NCBI RefSeq assembly: GCF_001642995.1
Contig: NZ_LOHS01000071.1
Location: 87,121 to 151,120, forward strand
Origin: Streptomyces jeddahensis
Lineage (GTDB): Bacteria > Actinomycetota > Actinomycetes > Streptomycetales > Streptomycetaceae
Length of the DNA stretch: 64,000 nt
Reading direction: 5' to 3'
Shown here one piece after another: positions 47,745 through 56,980 of this stretch. Numbering within the stretch: the stretch's first letter is position 1; every line of letters begins with the position of its first letter. The notes below the pieces were generated by a model. The model worked only from the letters and a program-made list of their open reading frames with translations. It had not been told where the DNA came from and did not search any database. Made by a program: the position numbers and the translations under genes.

Positions 47745-49093
47745 GAGAGAGCGTCCTCCTTGGCGGGCGTGGGGTTGTCGGCCGGCCCGCCGAGCGAGTC
47801 GCCGTGCGTCTCACGCAGGAACAGCAGGGTCAGGGCGGTGACGGCGGCGCCGCCGCAGAGCAGCAGCGCCACGGGGGTGCCGCTGCCGCCGCTTCCGGCG
47901 ACCAGGCTTCCGGCGATCATCGGGGAGAAGCCGGCGCCGATGAGGGTGGCGCCCTGGTAGCCGAGGGAGGCGCCGGTGTAGCGGACCCGGGTGCCGAACA
48001 TCTCGGTGAGCAGGGCGCCCAGCGGTCCGTACATCATGGACTGGGCGATGCCGTGGCCCAGAACGATGGCGAGGATCAGCAGTCCGGGGGACTTCGAGTC
48101 GACCAGCGCCACGACCGGGAAGGCGAGCGCCGCCGAGGCGAGGGCTCCGGCGAGGACGACCGGGCGGCGGCCGATCCGGTCCGAGAGCGCGGAGGCGCAG
48201 GGCAGGACGACGAGAGCGACGCAGGCGGACACGGTGAGCGCGGTGAGGACCTGCGGGCGGGCGTAGCCGATGCCAGTGGCGTACGCGATCATGTAGCTGG
48301 TCAGCAGCGACTGGGCGGTGAAGGCGCCGATGCCGACGCAGCAGGCCAGCAGGAGCGGCCGCGGGCGCCGCAGCACGTCGAGGATCGGCAGCCGCGATTC
48401 GGTGCGGTCCTTCTTCACCTCGGCGAACAGCGGGCTCTCCACGACCTTGAGCCGTACGAAGAGTCCGACGCCCAGCAGGACCACGCTGAGCAGGAACGGC
48501 ACACGCCAGCCCCAGGAGACGAACTGGTCCCTGGGCAGGGTGACGACGAGCGTGACGACAGCCGAGGACAGCAGCGAGCCGAGCGGGGCTCCCATCTGCG
48601 TGAAGCTGGACCACAGTCCGCGCCGCCGCTCTCCGGCGTGCTCGACCACCATCAGGGTGGCGCCGCCCCATTCACCGCCGATGGCGACGCCCTGGACGAC
48701 GCGCAGGGTGATCAGCAGGACGGGTGCCCAGACGCCGATGGTGCCGTACGTGGGCAGCAGGCCGATGAGGAAGCTGGCGCCGCCCATGAGGCCCATGGTC
48801 AGCAGCAGCATGGACTTGCGGCCGAGCCGGTCGCCGAAGTGGCCGAAGACGATACCGCCGAGCGGCCGGGCCACATAGCCGGCGGCGAAAGTACCGAAGG
48901 CCGCGACGGTGCCGACTGCGGGGTCGGCACCGGGGAAGAACAGTTCGCCGAAGACGAGCGCGGCGACGGTTCCGTAGACGAGGAAGTCGTAGAACTCGAC
49001 GGCGGTGCCGAGGAGCCCGGAGAGTGCGACGCGGCGCAGTTGCCGGGTCCGTTCGGGGATCGTGCTCGGTGAGGCGATGGGGGACGTGGACAT
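47741..49093 (-). CDS. MFS transporter of the metabolite:H+ symporter (MHS) family
   Basis: A 450-residue MFS protein with 12 helices. SGLLGTAVEFYDFLVYGTVA, ARPLGGIVFGHFGDRLGRKS, VQGVAIGGEWGGATLMVVEH and the YTGASLGYQGA segment are MHS signatures (shikimate, 2-oxoglutarate, proline/betaine carriers). ATG 49093 follows AAGGGAG. It is co-transcribed with the secreted hydrolase, so it may import a product of that enzyme. A typical sigma-70 promoter lies 35 bp upstream. Confidence 0.88.
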   Translation of the reverse strand: MSTSPIASPSTIPERTRQLRRVALSGLLGTAVEFYDFLVYGTVAALVFGELFFPGADPAVGTVAAFGTFAAGYVARPLGGIVFGHFGDRLGRKSMLLLTMGLMGGASFLIGLLPTYGTIGVWAPVLLITLRVVQGVAIGGEWGGATLMVVEHAGERRRGLWSSFTQMGAPLGSLLSSAVVTLVVTLPRDQFVSWGWRVPFLLSVVLLGVGLFVRLKVVESPLFAEVKKDRTESRLPILDVLRRPRPLLLACCVGIGAFTAQSLLTSYMIAYATGIGYARPQVLTALTVSACVALVVLPCASALSDRIGRRPVVLAGALASAALAFPVVALVDSKSPGLLILAIVLGHGIAQSMMYGPLGALLTEMFGTRVRYTGASLGYQGATLIGAGFSPMIAGSLVAGSGGSGTPVALLLCGGAAVTALTLLFLRETHGDSLGGPADNPTPAKEDALS

Positions 49094-49127
49094 CGCGGGC
49101 TCCCTTGACCGGGGGAAGGACACCGTG

Positions 49128-49156
49128 AAGATAGGCAGCCGTGTTACGGCCGTCAA
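49128..49156 (-). promoter_or_regulatory. Sigma-70-type promoter for the MHS transporter-hydrolase operon
   Basis: On the minus strand TTGACG (49156-49151) and TATCTT (49133-49128) are separated by exactly 17 bp. The transcription start would fall near 49121, giving a leader of about 28 nt that contains AAGGGAG before ATG 49093. Upstream lies an AT-rich stretch (AATTATT). Confidence 0.65.
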
Positions 49157-49296
49157 TAATTTGCACAACATCAGATCGAACGTTGGCTTGGTCGGCTACC
49201 TCTTCACCCGCGACCTCGACCGCTCCAGTCACGAGGCGTTCACGGGTGCTCGCGGCGCCGCTCAGCGCATGACTGCGCCCTCGGGCGCGGAACGGC

Positions 49297-49324
49297 CCAG
49301 GGGCACTCTTCGGAGTGCCCCTGG
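49297..49324. terminator. Intrinsic terminator with UUCG tetraloop
   Basis: CCAGGGGCACTC (49297-49308) pairs perfectly with GAGTGCCCCTGG (49313-49324) around TTCG, an extra-stable tetraloop. It lies about 100 bp beyond the stop of the PBP1-domain gene, so it closes that minus-strand operon before the transporter operon begins. Confidence 0.85.
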
Positions 49325-49425
49325 CGTATGTTCGGGAGCAAGCTGGAGCAAGCCGTACGAAGCGACGGTGTGTTCGGCTACGGGATGGCGAAGCCCTGAG
49401 GCCCGCCGTCACCCCAAGCCCGCCG

Positions 49426-50946
49426 TCACCACACCACCTTCCGCAGCCGTGCCGTCCCCTGTAGCTGGTCTTCGTCGCCGCCGGACTTTCCCTCGCGGCG
49501 GACCAGTTCGAGGATGGGGATGCCGTGGTCGACCACGGTGCCCTTCTCGGTGAAGGAGAGGTAGCCGCCGGCGCCGTGGGCCTTCTGGGAGATCATGACC
49601 TGGAACATGGCGGCGACAGCCTTGCCGTCCGGGAGATCCTCGCCGGAGCCGTTCTCGCCGCGTGCCATCTGCAGGGCTTTGCCGATGACGGCGACGGAGT
49701 CGTGGGCGACCATGGCCTGGCCGTCGTCGTGGGTCTCGGACGGGAACCACTCGGCCATGCGGCCGCCGGGGGCGAACTCGCGGGCGGGATCGGGGATGTC
49801 GTCGCGGTCGTCCCACATGCGGGGGTGGGCGAGGCCGGTGAACAGCAGGCGGACGCCCTTGTCGGCGGACTTGGCAAGCTGCGCGCTGGAGAGGTTGCTG
49901 GTGTCGTCGCCGGTCATGACGGTGACGTTCTGCCAGGCGCCGTCCTGCTCGCCCCGGCAGGGACGGTCGGCGAGCTCGGTGAGGAAGTGGCCGAGCTGTT
50001 TGCCGCGCCCGGCGAAGTAGACCACCTCGGGGCGCTCGTCGCACAGTGCCTCGGCCAGGAAGTGCATCTGGTTGCCCCAGATCTCCTGGGAGGAGTCGTA
50101 GACGTAGCGGCGCTCGGCCAGCCGGGACCTGGTGTCCCGCGGGTAGACGCGGGCGAATTCCTCGGCAAGGGTGCGCGCGTAAAGGTTGCCCTTGGCCGTG
50201 TCGACGACCAGGGCCGCGGTGTCGTACCCCTCATCGTGCAGGTAGGAGGCGGCGGCGCGGGCCTGCGCGGAATTCGGCGGGGCGACCCGCACCAGGCGCT
50301 CGGCGACCATGTCGGTGGCGGTCGCGGTGGACGCGGCCAGGGCCAGCCCGGCTTTCGAGAGAGCGCGCGCGGCGGCCTTGTTCTCGTCGGTGGACGGCCC
50401 GATCCCGGCCACCGCGACCAGCGGGTGGTCACCACCGGTGCGCGCCTTCAGCTTCTCGACGGTGAACCGCCAGTGCTGGGAGCGGCTGCCGGGGTTGGCG
50501 AGAATCAGCTTGATCTTGGGGGAGTAGGCGGCGTTGTGCCGCACCTGCGCGAGGTAGGCGCCCTGGAGCTCGTGGAGTACGGATTCGGCGGAGTTGGAGT
50601 CGTCGTCGCGGACCGTGAGCGTCGTCAGATACGCCACCTCGACGTACGGGGTCTTGGCGTCCTCGTCGGTGACGTCCGCGTTCTCCTGGGCGATACGGTC
50701 GGTGATGTCGCGCAGATCCTTGGTGAAGGCGAAGGTGCCGGAGTCCGGGACGCCGACGCACTCGGCCGGGGTGCCGCGCCGCTCCACGCCCTCGGTGCAG
50801 TGCCGTTCCGGGTCCAGCCACCAGACCAGGCCGACCGTGACCGCGGCGGCCACGACCAGCGCGACGGCGGCCCAGGCGAGGGTGCGGTACAGACGTCGTC
50901 TCGTCCAGCGCGGTCTGCTCGGATACGTCCCCTGACGCGGGGTCAC
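49426..50946 (-). CDS. Membrane-anchored type-1 periplasmic-binding-domain protein, partner of the NTPase gene
   Basis: A 506-residue protein. A short Arg-rich cytoplasmic start (RPRWTRRRLYRTL) is followed by one membrane helix (about residues 22-43, WAAVALVVAAAVTVGLVWWL). The extracellular part has a type-1 periplasmic-binding fold resembling LivK/ANF receptors: HELQGAYLAQVRHNAAYSPK, PLVAVAGIGPSTDENKAAAR, LALAASTATATDMV and EVVYFAGRGKQLGHFLTELA. There is no lipobox and no permease nearby, so it is unlikely to be a transport protein. GTG 50946 overlaps the stop of the upstream NTPase gene (GTGA). A receptor role, sensing a small ligand outside the cell, is inferred. Confidence 0.7.
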   Translation of the reverse strand: MTPRQGTYPSRPRWTRRRLYRTLAWAAVALVVAAAVTVGLVWWLDPERHCTEGVERRGTPAECVGVPDSGTFAFTKDLRDITDRIAQENADVTDEDAKTPYVEVAYLTTLTVRDDDSNSAESVLHELQGAYLAQVRHNAAYSPKIKLILANPGSRSQHWRFTVEKLKARTGGDHPLVAVAGIGPSTDENKAAARALSKAGLALAASTATATDMVAERLVRVAPPNSAQARAAASYLHDEGYDTAALVVDTAKGNLYARTLAEEFARVYPRDTRSRLAERRYVYDSSQEIWGNQMHFLAEALCDERPEVVYFAGRGKQLGHFLTELADRPCRGEQDGAWQNVTVMTGDDTSNLSSAQLAKSADKGVRLLFTGLAHPRMWDDRDDIPDPAREFAPGGRMAEWFPSETHDDGQAMVAHDSVAVIGKALQMARGENGSGEDLPDGKAVAAMFQVMISQKAHGAGGYLSFTEKGTVVDHGIPILELVRREGKSGGDEDQLQGTARLRKVVW

Positions 50947-52934
50947 CACCACGCCACCCCCTCCTGGGTCTGCGGCGGCACCCAGTCGCGGAACCGGGCC
51001 GCCTCTTCGTACAGCGGCAACGTGTCGCGGTCGAGCAACGCCGCGAGGCGGCTGAAGCGCTCCGCGAGTTCGGGCAGCATGCGCCCGCGCGGATCGGTGA
51101 GCGGGTCGGCCCACAGCCAGCCGGCCGCCACCAGCCCGCAGACCGTGCGCCGCAGTTCGTCGGTGCCGGCCGCACCCGGTGTGGCGAGCCGGGCCAGATG
51201 GTGCTCCGGCTCGGGGTGCCGCTCCAGCCGGTTCGGTGCCGCGCACACCCGCTGCAGCAGTGCCACCCACTCCCGGCGCGGCAGCGCCTGATCCCCGGTG
51301 AGCAGGGCCGTCAGCGCGTCGGCCACCCCGGCCAGTTCGGACAGGGCGAGCCGGTGGTAGAGCACGTCGGCGGGGCGCTGAAGCCGCTCAGCGTGCGCGT
51401 GGAACGCGGTGTGCACCCGCCGCCAGCGCTCCTCGTCAGCGGCCAGACGCCACAGCAGCAGCCGCCGCAGCCACGGCAGGAACCGCAGCTCACCCGAGGC
51501 GCCGTGGTGGACCAGCCAGCGGTCCAGAAGGCGGGTGATCAGCGGACGCGGCACCGGCCCGGACGGCTCCGGTACCACCTGTGGGGCCTCGTCCACCGCG
51601 TGCGCGGCGGCCCACTCCTCCAGCGTGCGCACCTCCTGCTCGGTGAAGCCGGCCAGGAGCCGGCCGAGCGCGAGATCCACCAGCCGGGGCCCACCGCGCT
51701 CCGCCATCACCTCGGGCAGCATCCGCAGCGATCGGGGCGACACCGGCCGCTCGCTGTCCGGCAGTGCCCGCGCGAGCTGGGCGACCGCCCACGGCAGACC
51801 GCCGGTGAGCCGGTGCGCCCAGTCCGCCTCCTGGGTCCAGCGCGGACGCCCGAGCGCGGCGAGGGCGGCGACGTCGTCTCTGGTCAGATTGCGCAGCCGC
51901 ACGGCGTACCACCAGGACCCGGCGCCGCCGTCCGCCGACCGGTGGCCCAGCCAGTCCGCGAGCGAGGCCGCGTCCGACCCGACCACCCGTACCCCCTCGC
52001 CCGGTCCGCCGTCGCGACTGGGACCCCAGGCGGCGGGCCACTCGTGCAGACTCCCGGCGATCACCGCCGGGTCGTTGCCGTCACCGTCCTCCGGCAGCGC
52101 CTCGCGCACCCGGGCCCAAGCGCGGACAAATTCAAGGCCCATCGGCTCCTGGCAGTTGTCGAGGAGCACCAGCATCGACTTGTTGTGCAGCGGCCCTCGC
52201 GCGTGCGCCCGCAGATCGTGGACGAACGCCTCGAGGAGCAGGCGCTCCACCCGCGCCCGGTGCTCCGCCGTCTCCTGGTACCACCAGGCGTTCAGCTCGA
52301 CCAGCGCGTCGTCCGGGTCGGTCAGGCCGGCCACCCGGCCGGCGTACCACTGCCGTCCGCGGCGCTCCTGCAGCAGGTTCAGCTGGCGCCCCGGCGACAC
52401 CTCGATGTGCTCGGACACGGCGGCGAGCACCGAGAACGGCCCGGGCACCTCGAAGGCGCTCGTCACCTGCATCGCGGTACGGCTGAGCGAGCCGACGATG
52501 TCGCGCGTGCGGGACGGCATCGGGTGGCGCAGCCGTTGGGTGATGCCGACCCGGGCGAGTCGCCTGGCGCCGCCGCGGGTCGGCGGATCCCAGCGGTGTT
52601 CGGTGGCGAGCAGTCCGATGGTGAGCCGCGGGAAGGCGACCGGGTCCAGCGGCTTTCCCGACTGCAGCTGGTGCGCGAGCGCGGCGAGCACCTCACGCAT
52701 GGAGAGCTGGCCGCCGCCCGCGCGCGGTTCGAAGTTGAGGTACGCCACCGGGCACACTGTCCGGAAGTACTCCAGCGCCGACTCGTGCATCTGGCTGGCG
52801 CCCGTGCCACGCGGCCCGAGCAGCATCAGCAGCGGACGTGGCGGCGGACTGCCGGGCGGGGTGTGCAGCGCGTCCGCGAGGAACCGCAGCACTGGCCGCC
52901 GGCCCCGGAAGCCGCCCGGTATCTCCTCCGCCAT
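50943..52934 (-). CDS. Large STAND-like NTPase-domain protein with a degenerate Walker A
   Basis: A 663-residue cytoplasmic protein. Residues 35-50 read LLMLLGPRGTGASQMH, a P-loop in place and order but with alanine (residue 46) for the essential lysine. A Walker-B-like SMLVLLDNCQE lies near residue 260. Helical Arg/Leu/Trp-rich segments resembling the winged-helix and ARM parts of STAND ATPases follow, with several Trp-rich stretches (WLRRLLLWRLAADEERWRRV). No signal peptide or membrane helix is seen. It is translated together with the membrane-anchored binding-domain protein, so the two probably form a signalling or defence-like pair. I recognise no named family. Confidence 0.65.
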   Translation of the reverse strand: MAEEIPGGFRGRRPVLRFLADALHTPPGSPPPRPLLMLLGPRGTGASQMHESALEYFRTVCPVAYLNFEPRAGGGQLSMREVLAALAHQLQSGKPLDPVAFPRLTIGLLATEHRWDPPTRGGARRLARVGITQRLRHPMPSRTRDIVGSLSRTAMQVTSAFEVPGPFSVLAAVSEHIEVSPGRQLNLLQERRGRQWYAGRVAGLTDPDDALVELNAWWYQETAEHRARVERLLLEAFVHDLRAHARGPLHNKSMLVLLDNCQEPMGLEFVRAWARVREALPEDGDGNDPAVIAGSLHEWPAAWGPSRDGGPGEGVRVVGSDAASLADWLGHRSADGGAGSWWYAVRLRNLTRDDVAALAALGRPRWTQEADWAHRLTGGLPWAVAQLARALPDSERPVSPRSLRMLPEVMAERGGPRLVDLALGRLLAGFTEQEVRTLEEWAAAHAVDEAPQVVPEPSGPVPRPLITRLLDRWLVHHGASGELRFLPWLRRLLLWRLAADEERWRRVHTAFHAHAERLQRPADVLYHRLALSELAGVADALTALLTGDQALPRREWVALLQRVCAAPNRLERHPEPEHHLARLATPGAAGTDELRRTVCGLVAAGWLWADPLTDPRGRMLPELAERFSRLAALLDRDTLPLYEEAARFRDWVPPQTQEGVAWW

Positions 52935-53206
52935 CCCCTGTCACCCCCGTCACCTGGCGCGAACAGCAGTGTGGCACCAAGTGGGTGTCGCTACCAGGGA
53001 GTTGGGGAGAGTCCTCGAGGCTGACAGGCGGGGCGCTGGGAACGGTGGACGGACCGTCAGGTCTCGCAGGCCCGAGGCCTGACCGGTCCGGGGTGCCGCG
53101 CGCCTGGACCAGGGCTCGTCCCGGCCCACCGCCCCGCCGCGGCGCGGCCGGGACACACGGGCGCGCCCCGGCCTCAACGCGGGGCCGCCCCCCGGCCCCC
53201 CCGAGC

Positions 53207-54583
53207 TCAGGACAGTCGCAGCCCCAGGTCCGCCAGGTGCACCGGGGCGCCCGTGGCCAGGCTGCGGTTGACGCCGATGCCGACCGCGACGCTGCGGAGT
53301 CCGTCCGGGTAGCCTGCGCGGCGGCGCAGAGGGTCGTCGCCGGAGCCGACGAAGACGTCGTGGAGAAGCAGTGCGTCGCCGCCACCGTGCCCGCCCTCCC
53401 CCTCCTTGACCTCGACCTCCCGGGCCTCCTCCCAGTGCCGCTGCACCACCAGGCGGGTGCCGTTGACCCGGACCGCGCCGCCCTCGCCGGCGCCGGGCCC
53501 GGCGGCTTCGGGCGTGGCGCTCGGGTCGACGGCCGGGCGTACGGGTGCGGGCTTGGAATGCAGAGTGCGGGCCGTGTCGCCCGCCGTGACATGGGCCCGC
53601 TCGACGACCTCCAGTTCGGCCCGGCCCTCCGAGCCGTTGACGCACACCCGGTAGCCCTCCCATGGGCTGTGCGCGGTCAGCGCGTACGACATGGACACGC
53701 CGCCCCGGTAGCCGACCAGGACGTTCAGGGTGTCCTCGGTGGTGATGCCCGGGTCGAAGACGTCACGGTCGCGCAGATATCCGTCCACGTGCTCGGCGTC
53801 GAGGTAGAGGGCGCGCAGATGCGGGTCCGTGGCCATGTCGAAGCCGAACGGGTCCTCGGCCGCGGCGTCACGGCCGAGTGAGGGCCGCTCGCCCGGCTGC
53901 CGTCCCGCGCCCGTGTCGCCGTAGAAGCGGAGGCCGCCGAGGGCGAAGACCGTCTCGGGTACGTCGTCAAGCCACCAGTTGACCAGGTCGAAGTGGTGGG
54001 TGGCCTTGTGTACGGCGAGTCCGCCCGAGACGGTCTTGTCGCGGTGCCAGCGGCGGAAGTAGTCCGCGCCGTGCACGGTGTCGAGCAGCCACTCGAAATG
54101 CACGGAGAGCACCTTGCCGACCCTGCCGTCCGCGATCACCTGTCGCAGGGTCGAATTCCTCGGAGAATAGCGGTAGTTGAACGTCACGGTGAGACGTGCG
54201 GTGGACGCGTCGACCGCGGCCTGGATCGCCCGCAGCCCGTCCTCGTCCACCGTCAGCGGCTTCTCACAGACGACGTCGACACCCGCCCGCAGCGCCGTGC
54301 ACACGGCGTCGGCGTGCGTACGGTCGGGGGAGCAGACGACCAGGACGTCCACCTTCTCCTCGGCGAGCATCCGCTCCAGGTCGTCCGGGTGGTAGTGGCG
54401 GGGCCGGTGCCCGGCGTCCGCGACCAGGGTGTCGTAGTGGCGCATCCGGGCCTCGTTGGTGTCGCACCAGGCGACCGGGACGGCCTCGGACGCGTAGGTG
54501 TCGAGCAGCGCCTGGACGTACATCCGTGCGCGGTGGCCGGTGCCGTACACGGCGTACCGGCGGGGGGCGGTGCGGGTGGGCAC
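53207..54583 (-). CDS. Gfo/Idh/MocA family oxidoreductase of the sugar ABC operon
   Basis: A 458-residue dehydrogenase. YAVYGTGHRARMYVQALL is the nucleotide motif, DVVCEKPLTVDEDGLRAI the EKP segment, and GGLAVHKATHHFDLVNWWL the substrate-domain histidines. It is longer than most members because of insertions near residues 235-260 (RQPGERPSLGRDAAAEDP) and 360-400. It follows the binding-protein gene by 82 bp, so it likely oxidises the sugar or sugar derivative imported by this ABC system. No hairpin is evident in the 272 bp before the next gene, which holds G/C runs only. Confidence 0.85.
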   Translation of the reverse strand: MPTRTAPRRYAVYGTGHRARMYVQALLDTYASEAVPVAWCDTNEARMRHYDTLVADAGHRPRHYHPDDLERMLAEEKVDVLVVCSPDRTHADAVCTALRAGVDVVCEKPLTVDEDGLRAIQAAVDASTARLTVTFNYRYSPRNSTLRQVIADGRVGKVLSVHFEWLLDTVHGADYFRRWHRDKTVSGGLAVHKATHHFDLVNWWLDDVPETVFALGGLRFYGDTGAGRQPGERPSLGRDAAAEDPFGFDMATDPHLRALYLDAEHVDGYLRDRDVFDPGITTEDTLNVLVGYRGGVSMSYALTAHSPWEGYRVCVNGSEGRAELEVVERAHVTAGDTARTLHSKPAPVRPAVDPSATPEAAGPGAGEGGAVRVNGTRLVVQRHWEEAREVEVKEGEGGHGGGDALLLHDVFVGSGDDPLRRRAGYPDGLRSVAVGIGVNRSLATGAPVHLADLGLRLS

Positions 54584-54628
54584 AATTCCTCCGGATCGAT
54601 GTTTCCGTATGACGTATGTGCGTGGTGC

Positions 54629-54672
54629 GGCGTCGTGAGGTGTCTACGAGGGCGTCGTGTGGTGTCTACGAG
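54629..54672. repeat. 22-bp tandem duplication at the 3' end of the binding-protein gene
   Basis: Positions 54629-54650 and 54651-54672 are the same 22-bp sequence with one mismatch (A/T at the tenth base). The right-hand copy includes the stop codon of the solute-binding protein gene; the left-hand copy is in the gap. It is probably a recent slippage event. Confidence 0.85.
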
Positions 54673-56063
54673 GCCGACTCGATCAGTCCGCTGAGCTCAT
54701 CCGCGAAGCCCGCGCCCGCTTCCGGTCCGCTGCTTCGACCGAAGACCACCTCCTCCACATAGCGCTGCAGGATGTCCTCGACCGCGCTCGCGCCGTTGGG
54801 GAAGAGCGGCAGGGGGGCGCCGGCCAGGTTCTTCTCGATGCGTTCGACGTAGCGCAGGGCTGCGGTGTCGTCGGGGGCGAGGGAAGGCGCGATGTTCTCG
54901 CGGGTGCGGGCGGCGGCCGGGATGCCGCGCTCCGCGCCGAGTATCTTGGTGCACTGTTCGTCGCCGACCAGGAAGTTGACCAGGAGCGCGGCCTCGGCAG
55001 GGTGCTGGGTCTGAGACGAGACCGACCAGTACATGCCGGGCTTCACGAACTGGTGGCGGCGTGGACTGCCGGGAAGCGTGGGCATGTCCACGAGCTCGAG
55101 CTCGTCACCACCGGCCGCGGCCTTGTACGCGATGAGCTGGTTGCACCAGGCCGGCGAGATCGCGACCTTGCCGGTGACGATCGGCGACTGGTCCAGGGGC
55201 AGCACCTGGCTGTCGACGATGACGCCGGCACCGGGCGCCGCCCCGTTGTCCGACCAGTCCCGGGTCATCTCCCACAGGCCGCCGAGGACGTCCGGGTCCA
55301 CCGCTACGCTCCCGTCCCGGCCGAAGAGTTCCTGCCGGTGCTGGCGTGCCCACAGGATCGGGATGCCGGGGCCACCGAGCGGGATCGCACCGTGCACCTT
55401 GCCCCCGGAGGCGCGGGCCACCTCACGGCCGAACTTCTCCAGGTCGTCCCAGGTCCAGGAGCGGGTGTCGGGCAGCCGCAGGCCGAGCTCGTCGACGAGG
55501 GTGCGGTTGACGAGCATGGCCATGGAGGTGACCGAGGCCGGGACACCGTACAGACCGCCGTCGTGCCGTCCGGTGTCCAGGGTCTCCTCGGTGAACAGGG
55601 AGGCGTCGAAGTGCTCGGACCGGCCGAGGTCGAACAGGCCGCCGCGCTCCGCGTACGAGGCGAGGTAGGCGATGTCGTTCTGGATGACGTCGGGGGCGTT
55701 GCCGCCCGCGGCCGAGGTGGCGAGCCGGTCCCAGTAGCCGTTCCAGTCGGCGAACTCCGCCTCGACCCTGATCCTCGGGTACTTCTTCTCGAACAGCGCG
55801 ATCGCCTTGTGGGTGGCCTGGTGCCGGGCGTCTCCGCCCCACCAGGTCATGCGCAGGGTGACCGGCCCGTCGGAGAGCCGGTCAGGACCGGTCGGCCCGC
55901 CGACGGCGCAGCTCGTCGTGGCTGCGGTGAGCGCGGTCCCGCCCGCCAGCGCGGCCAGCGCGCGGACCGTCGTACGGCGGGACGGACCGGAGGCCTTGGA
56001 CGGACCGGACGGCTCGGACGGACGGGACGGTGAGGTGTGCTGTGGCATGTCTTCGGGCCTCAC
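54666..56063 (-). CDS. Sugar ABC transporter substrate-binding protein (Tat-type lipoprotein signal)
   Basis: A 465-residue family-1 extracellular solute-binding protein. A long Ser/Pro-rich start precedes the twin-arginine segment SRRTTVRALAALAGGTALTA and a lipobox-like TTSC at about residue 52. The mature part begins TLRMTWWGGDARHQATHKAI, then NAPDVIQNDIAYLASYAERG and GLYGVPASVTSMAMLVNRTL. It delivers a mono- or oligosaccharide to the permeases encoded upstream. In most such operons the binding protein comes first; here it follows both permeases. ATGA overlap with the upstream permease gene. Confidence 0.9.
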   Translation of the reverse strand: MRPEDMPQHTSPSRPSEPSGPSKASGPSRRTTVRALAALAGGTALTAATTSCAVGGPTGPDRLSDGPVTLRMTWWGGDARHQATHKAIALFEKKYPRIRVEAEFADWNGYWDRLATSAAGGNAPDVIQNDIAYLASYAERGGLFDLGRSEHFDASLFTEETLDTGRHDGGLYGVPASVTSMAMLVNRTLVDELGLRLPDTRSWTWDDLEKFGREVARASGGKVHGAIPLGGPGIPILWARQHRQELFGRDGSVAVDPDVLGGLWEMTRDWSDNGAAPGAGVIVDSQVLPLDQSPIVTGKVAISPAWCNQLIAYKAAAGGDELELVDMPTLPGSPRRHQFVKPGMYWSVSSQTQHPAEAALLVNFLVGDEQCTKILGAERGIPAAARTRENIAPSLAPDDTAALRYVERIEKNLAGAPLPLFPNGASAVEDILQRYVEEVVFGRSSGPEAGAGFADELSGLIESAS

Positions 56064-56980
56064 TTCATGCCGGTGGTGGCGATACCGCGGATCAGGTACC
56101 GCTGGCCGACGGCGAAGGCGAGCAGCACCGGCAGCAGCGACACCACGTTCATCGCGAACATCGCGCCGTACGAGGACTGGGACTGGGCGTCGATGAAGGA
56201 GCGCAGCGCGACCGGGACGGTGTACAGCGCCGGGTCGGTCACGAACACCAGCTGGGTGAAGAAGTCGCCCCAGGTCCAGATGAACGTGAAGATCGCGGCG
56301 GTGGCCAGGGCGGGCTTCATCAGCGGCAGGATGATCTGCAGGAAGATGCGCGCGTGGCCCGCGCCGTCGATCCGCGCGGCCTCGTCCAGCTCACGCGGCA
56401 GACCCCGGATGAACTGCACCATCAGGAACACGAAGAACCCGTCCACGGCGAGGAACTTCGGCACGATCAGCGGCAGGAAGGTGTTGATCCAGCCGAGCTG
56501 AGCGAAGATCACGTACTGCGGGACGATCACGACATGGATCGGCAGCATGATCGACATCAGCATGATCGCGAAGGTCGTACGGCGGAAGCGGAACGAGAGG
56601 CGCGCGAAGGCGTACGCCGCCATCGAGCAGCTCACCAGATTGCCGATGATCGAACCGAGCGTGACGATCGCGGAGTTGAGCAGATACGTGCTGAAGGGGT
56701 GGGAGAGCGCGTTCCAGCCGTTGGTGTAGTTCTCCGGATTGAAGGTGTCGAGGAAGATGCCGGTGTCCGTGAAGATCCGGCCCTCGGGCCGCAGCGAGCT
56801 GACGGCCATCCACACCACGGGATAGAGCGCGATGACCACCATCGCGACCATGAGGACGTGTTTCCCGGCCCGGGCGAGGGAGGTGCGGGCGGGCTTCCCG
56901 GTCACCGGGGCCGCCGTGCCGGACGGTGCCGGGGCCGGTGCGGAGGACAGGGGCGGCTGGTCGGCCGTTTCAGTCGTCAT
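56060..56980 (-). CDS. Sugar ABC transporter permease, MalG type
   Basis: A 306-residue inner-membrane permease with six helices. The ABC-contact EAA loop reads ELDEAARIDGAGHARIFLQI-ILPL at about residue 200. An N-terminal Pro/Ala/Ser-rich cytoplasmic stretch of about 30 residues precedes the first helix (VLMVAMVVIALYPVVWMAVS). It pairs with the MalF-type protein encoded just upstream, overlapping by 11 bp. No ATPase gene is in the operon; a shared MsiK-type ATPase elsewhere would be expected in Streptomyces. Confidence 0.92.
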   Translation of the reverse strand: MTTETADQPPLSSAPAPAPSGTAAPVTGKPARTSLARAGKHVLMVAMVVIALYPVVWMAVSSLRPEGRIFTDTGIFLDTFNPENYTNGWNALSHPFSTYLLNSAIVTLGSIIGNLVSCSMAAYAFARLSFRFRRTTFAIMLMSIMLPIHVVIVPQYVIFAQLGWINTFLPLIVPKFLAVDGFFVFLMVQFIRGLPRELDEAARIDGAGHARIFLQIILPLMKPALATAAIFTFIWTWGDFFTQLVFVTDPALYTVPVALRSFIDAQSQSSYGAMFAMNVVSLLPVLLAFAVGQRYLIRGIATTGMK

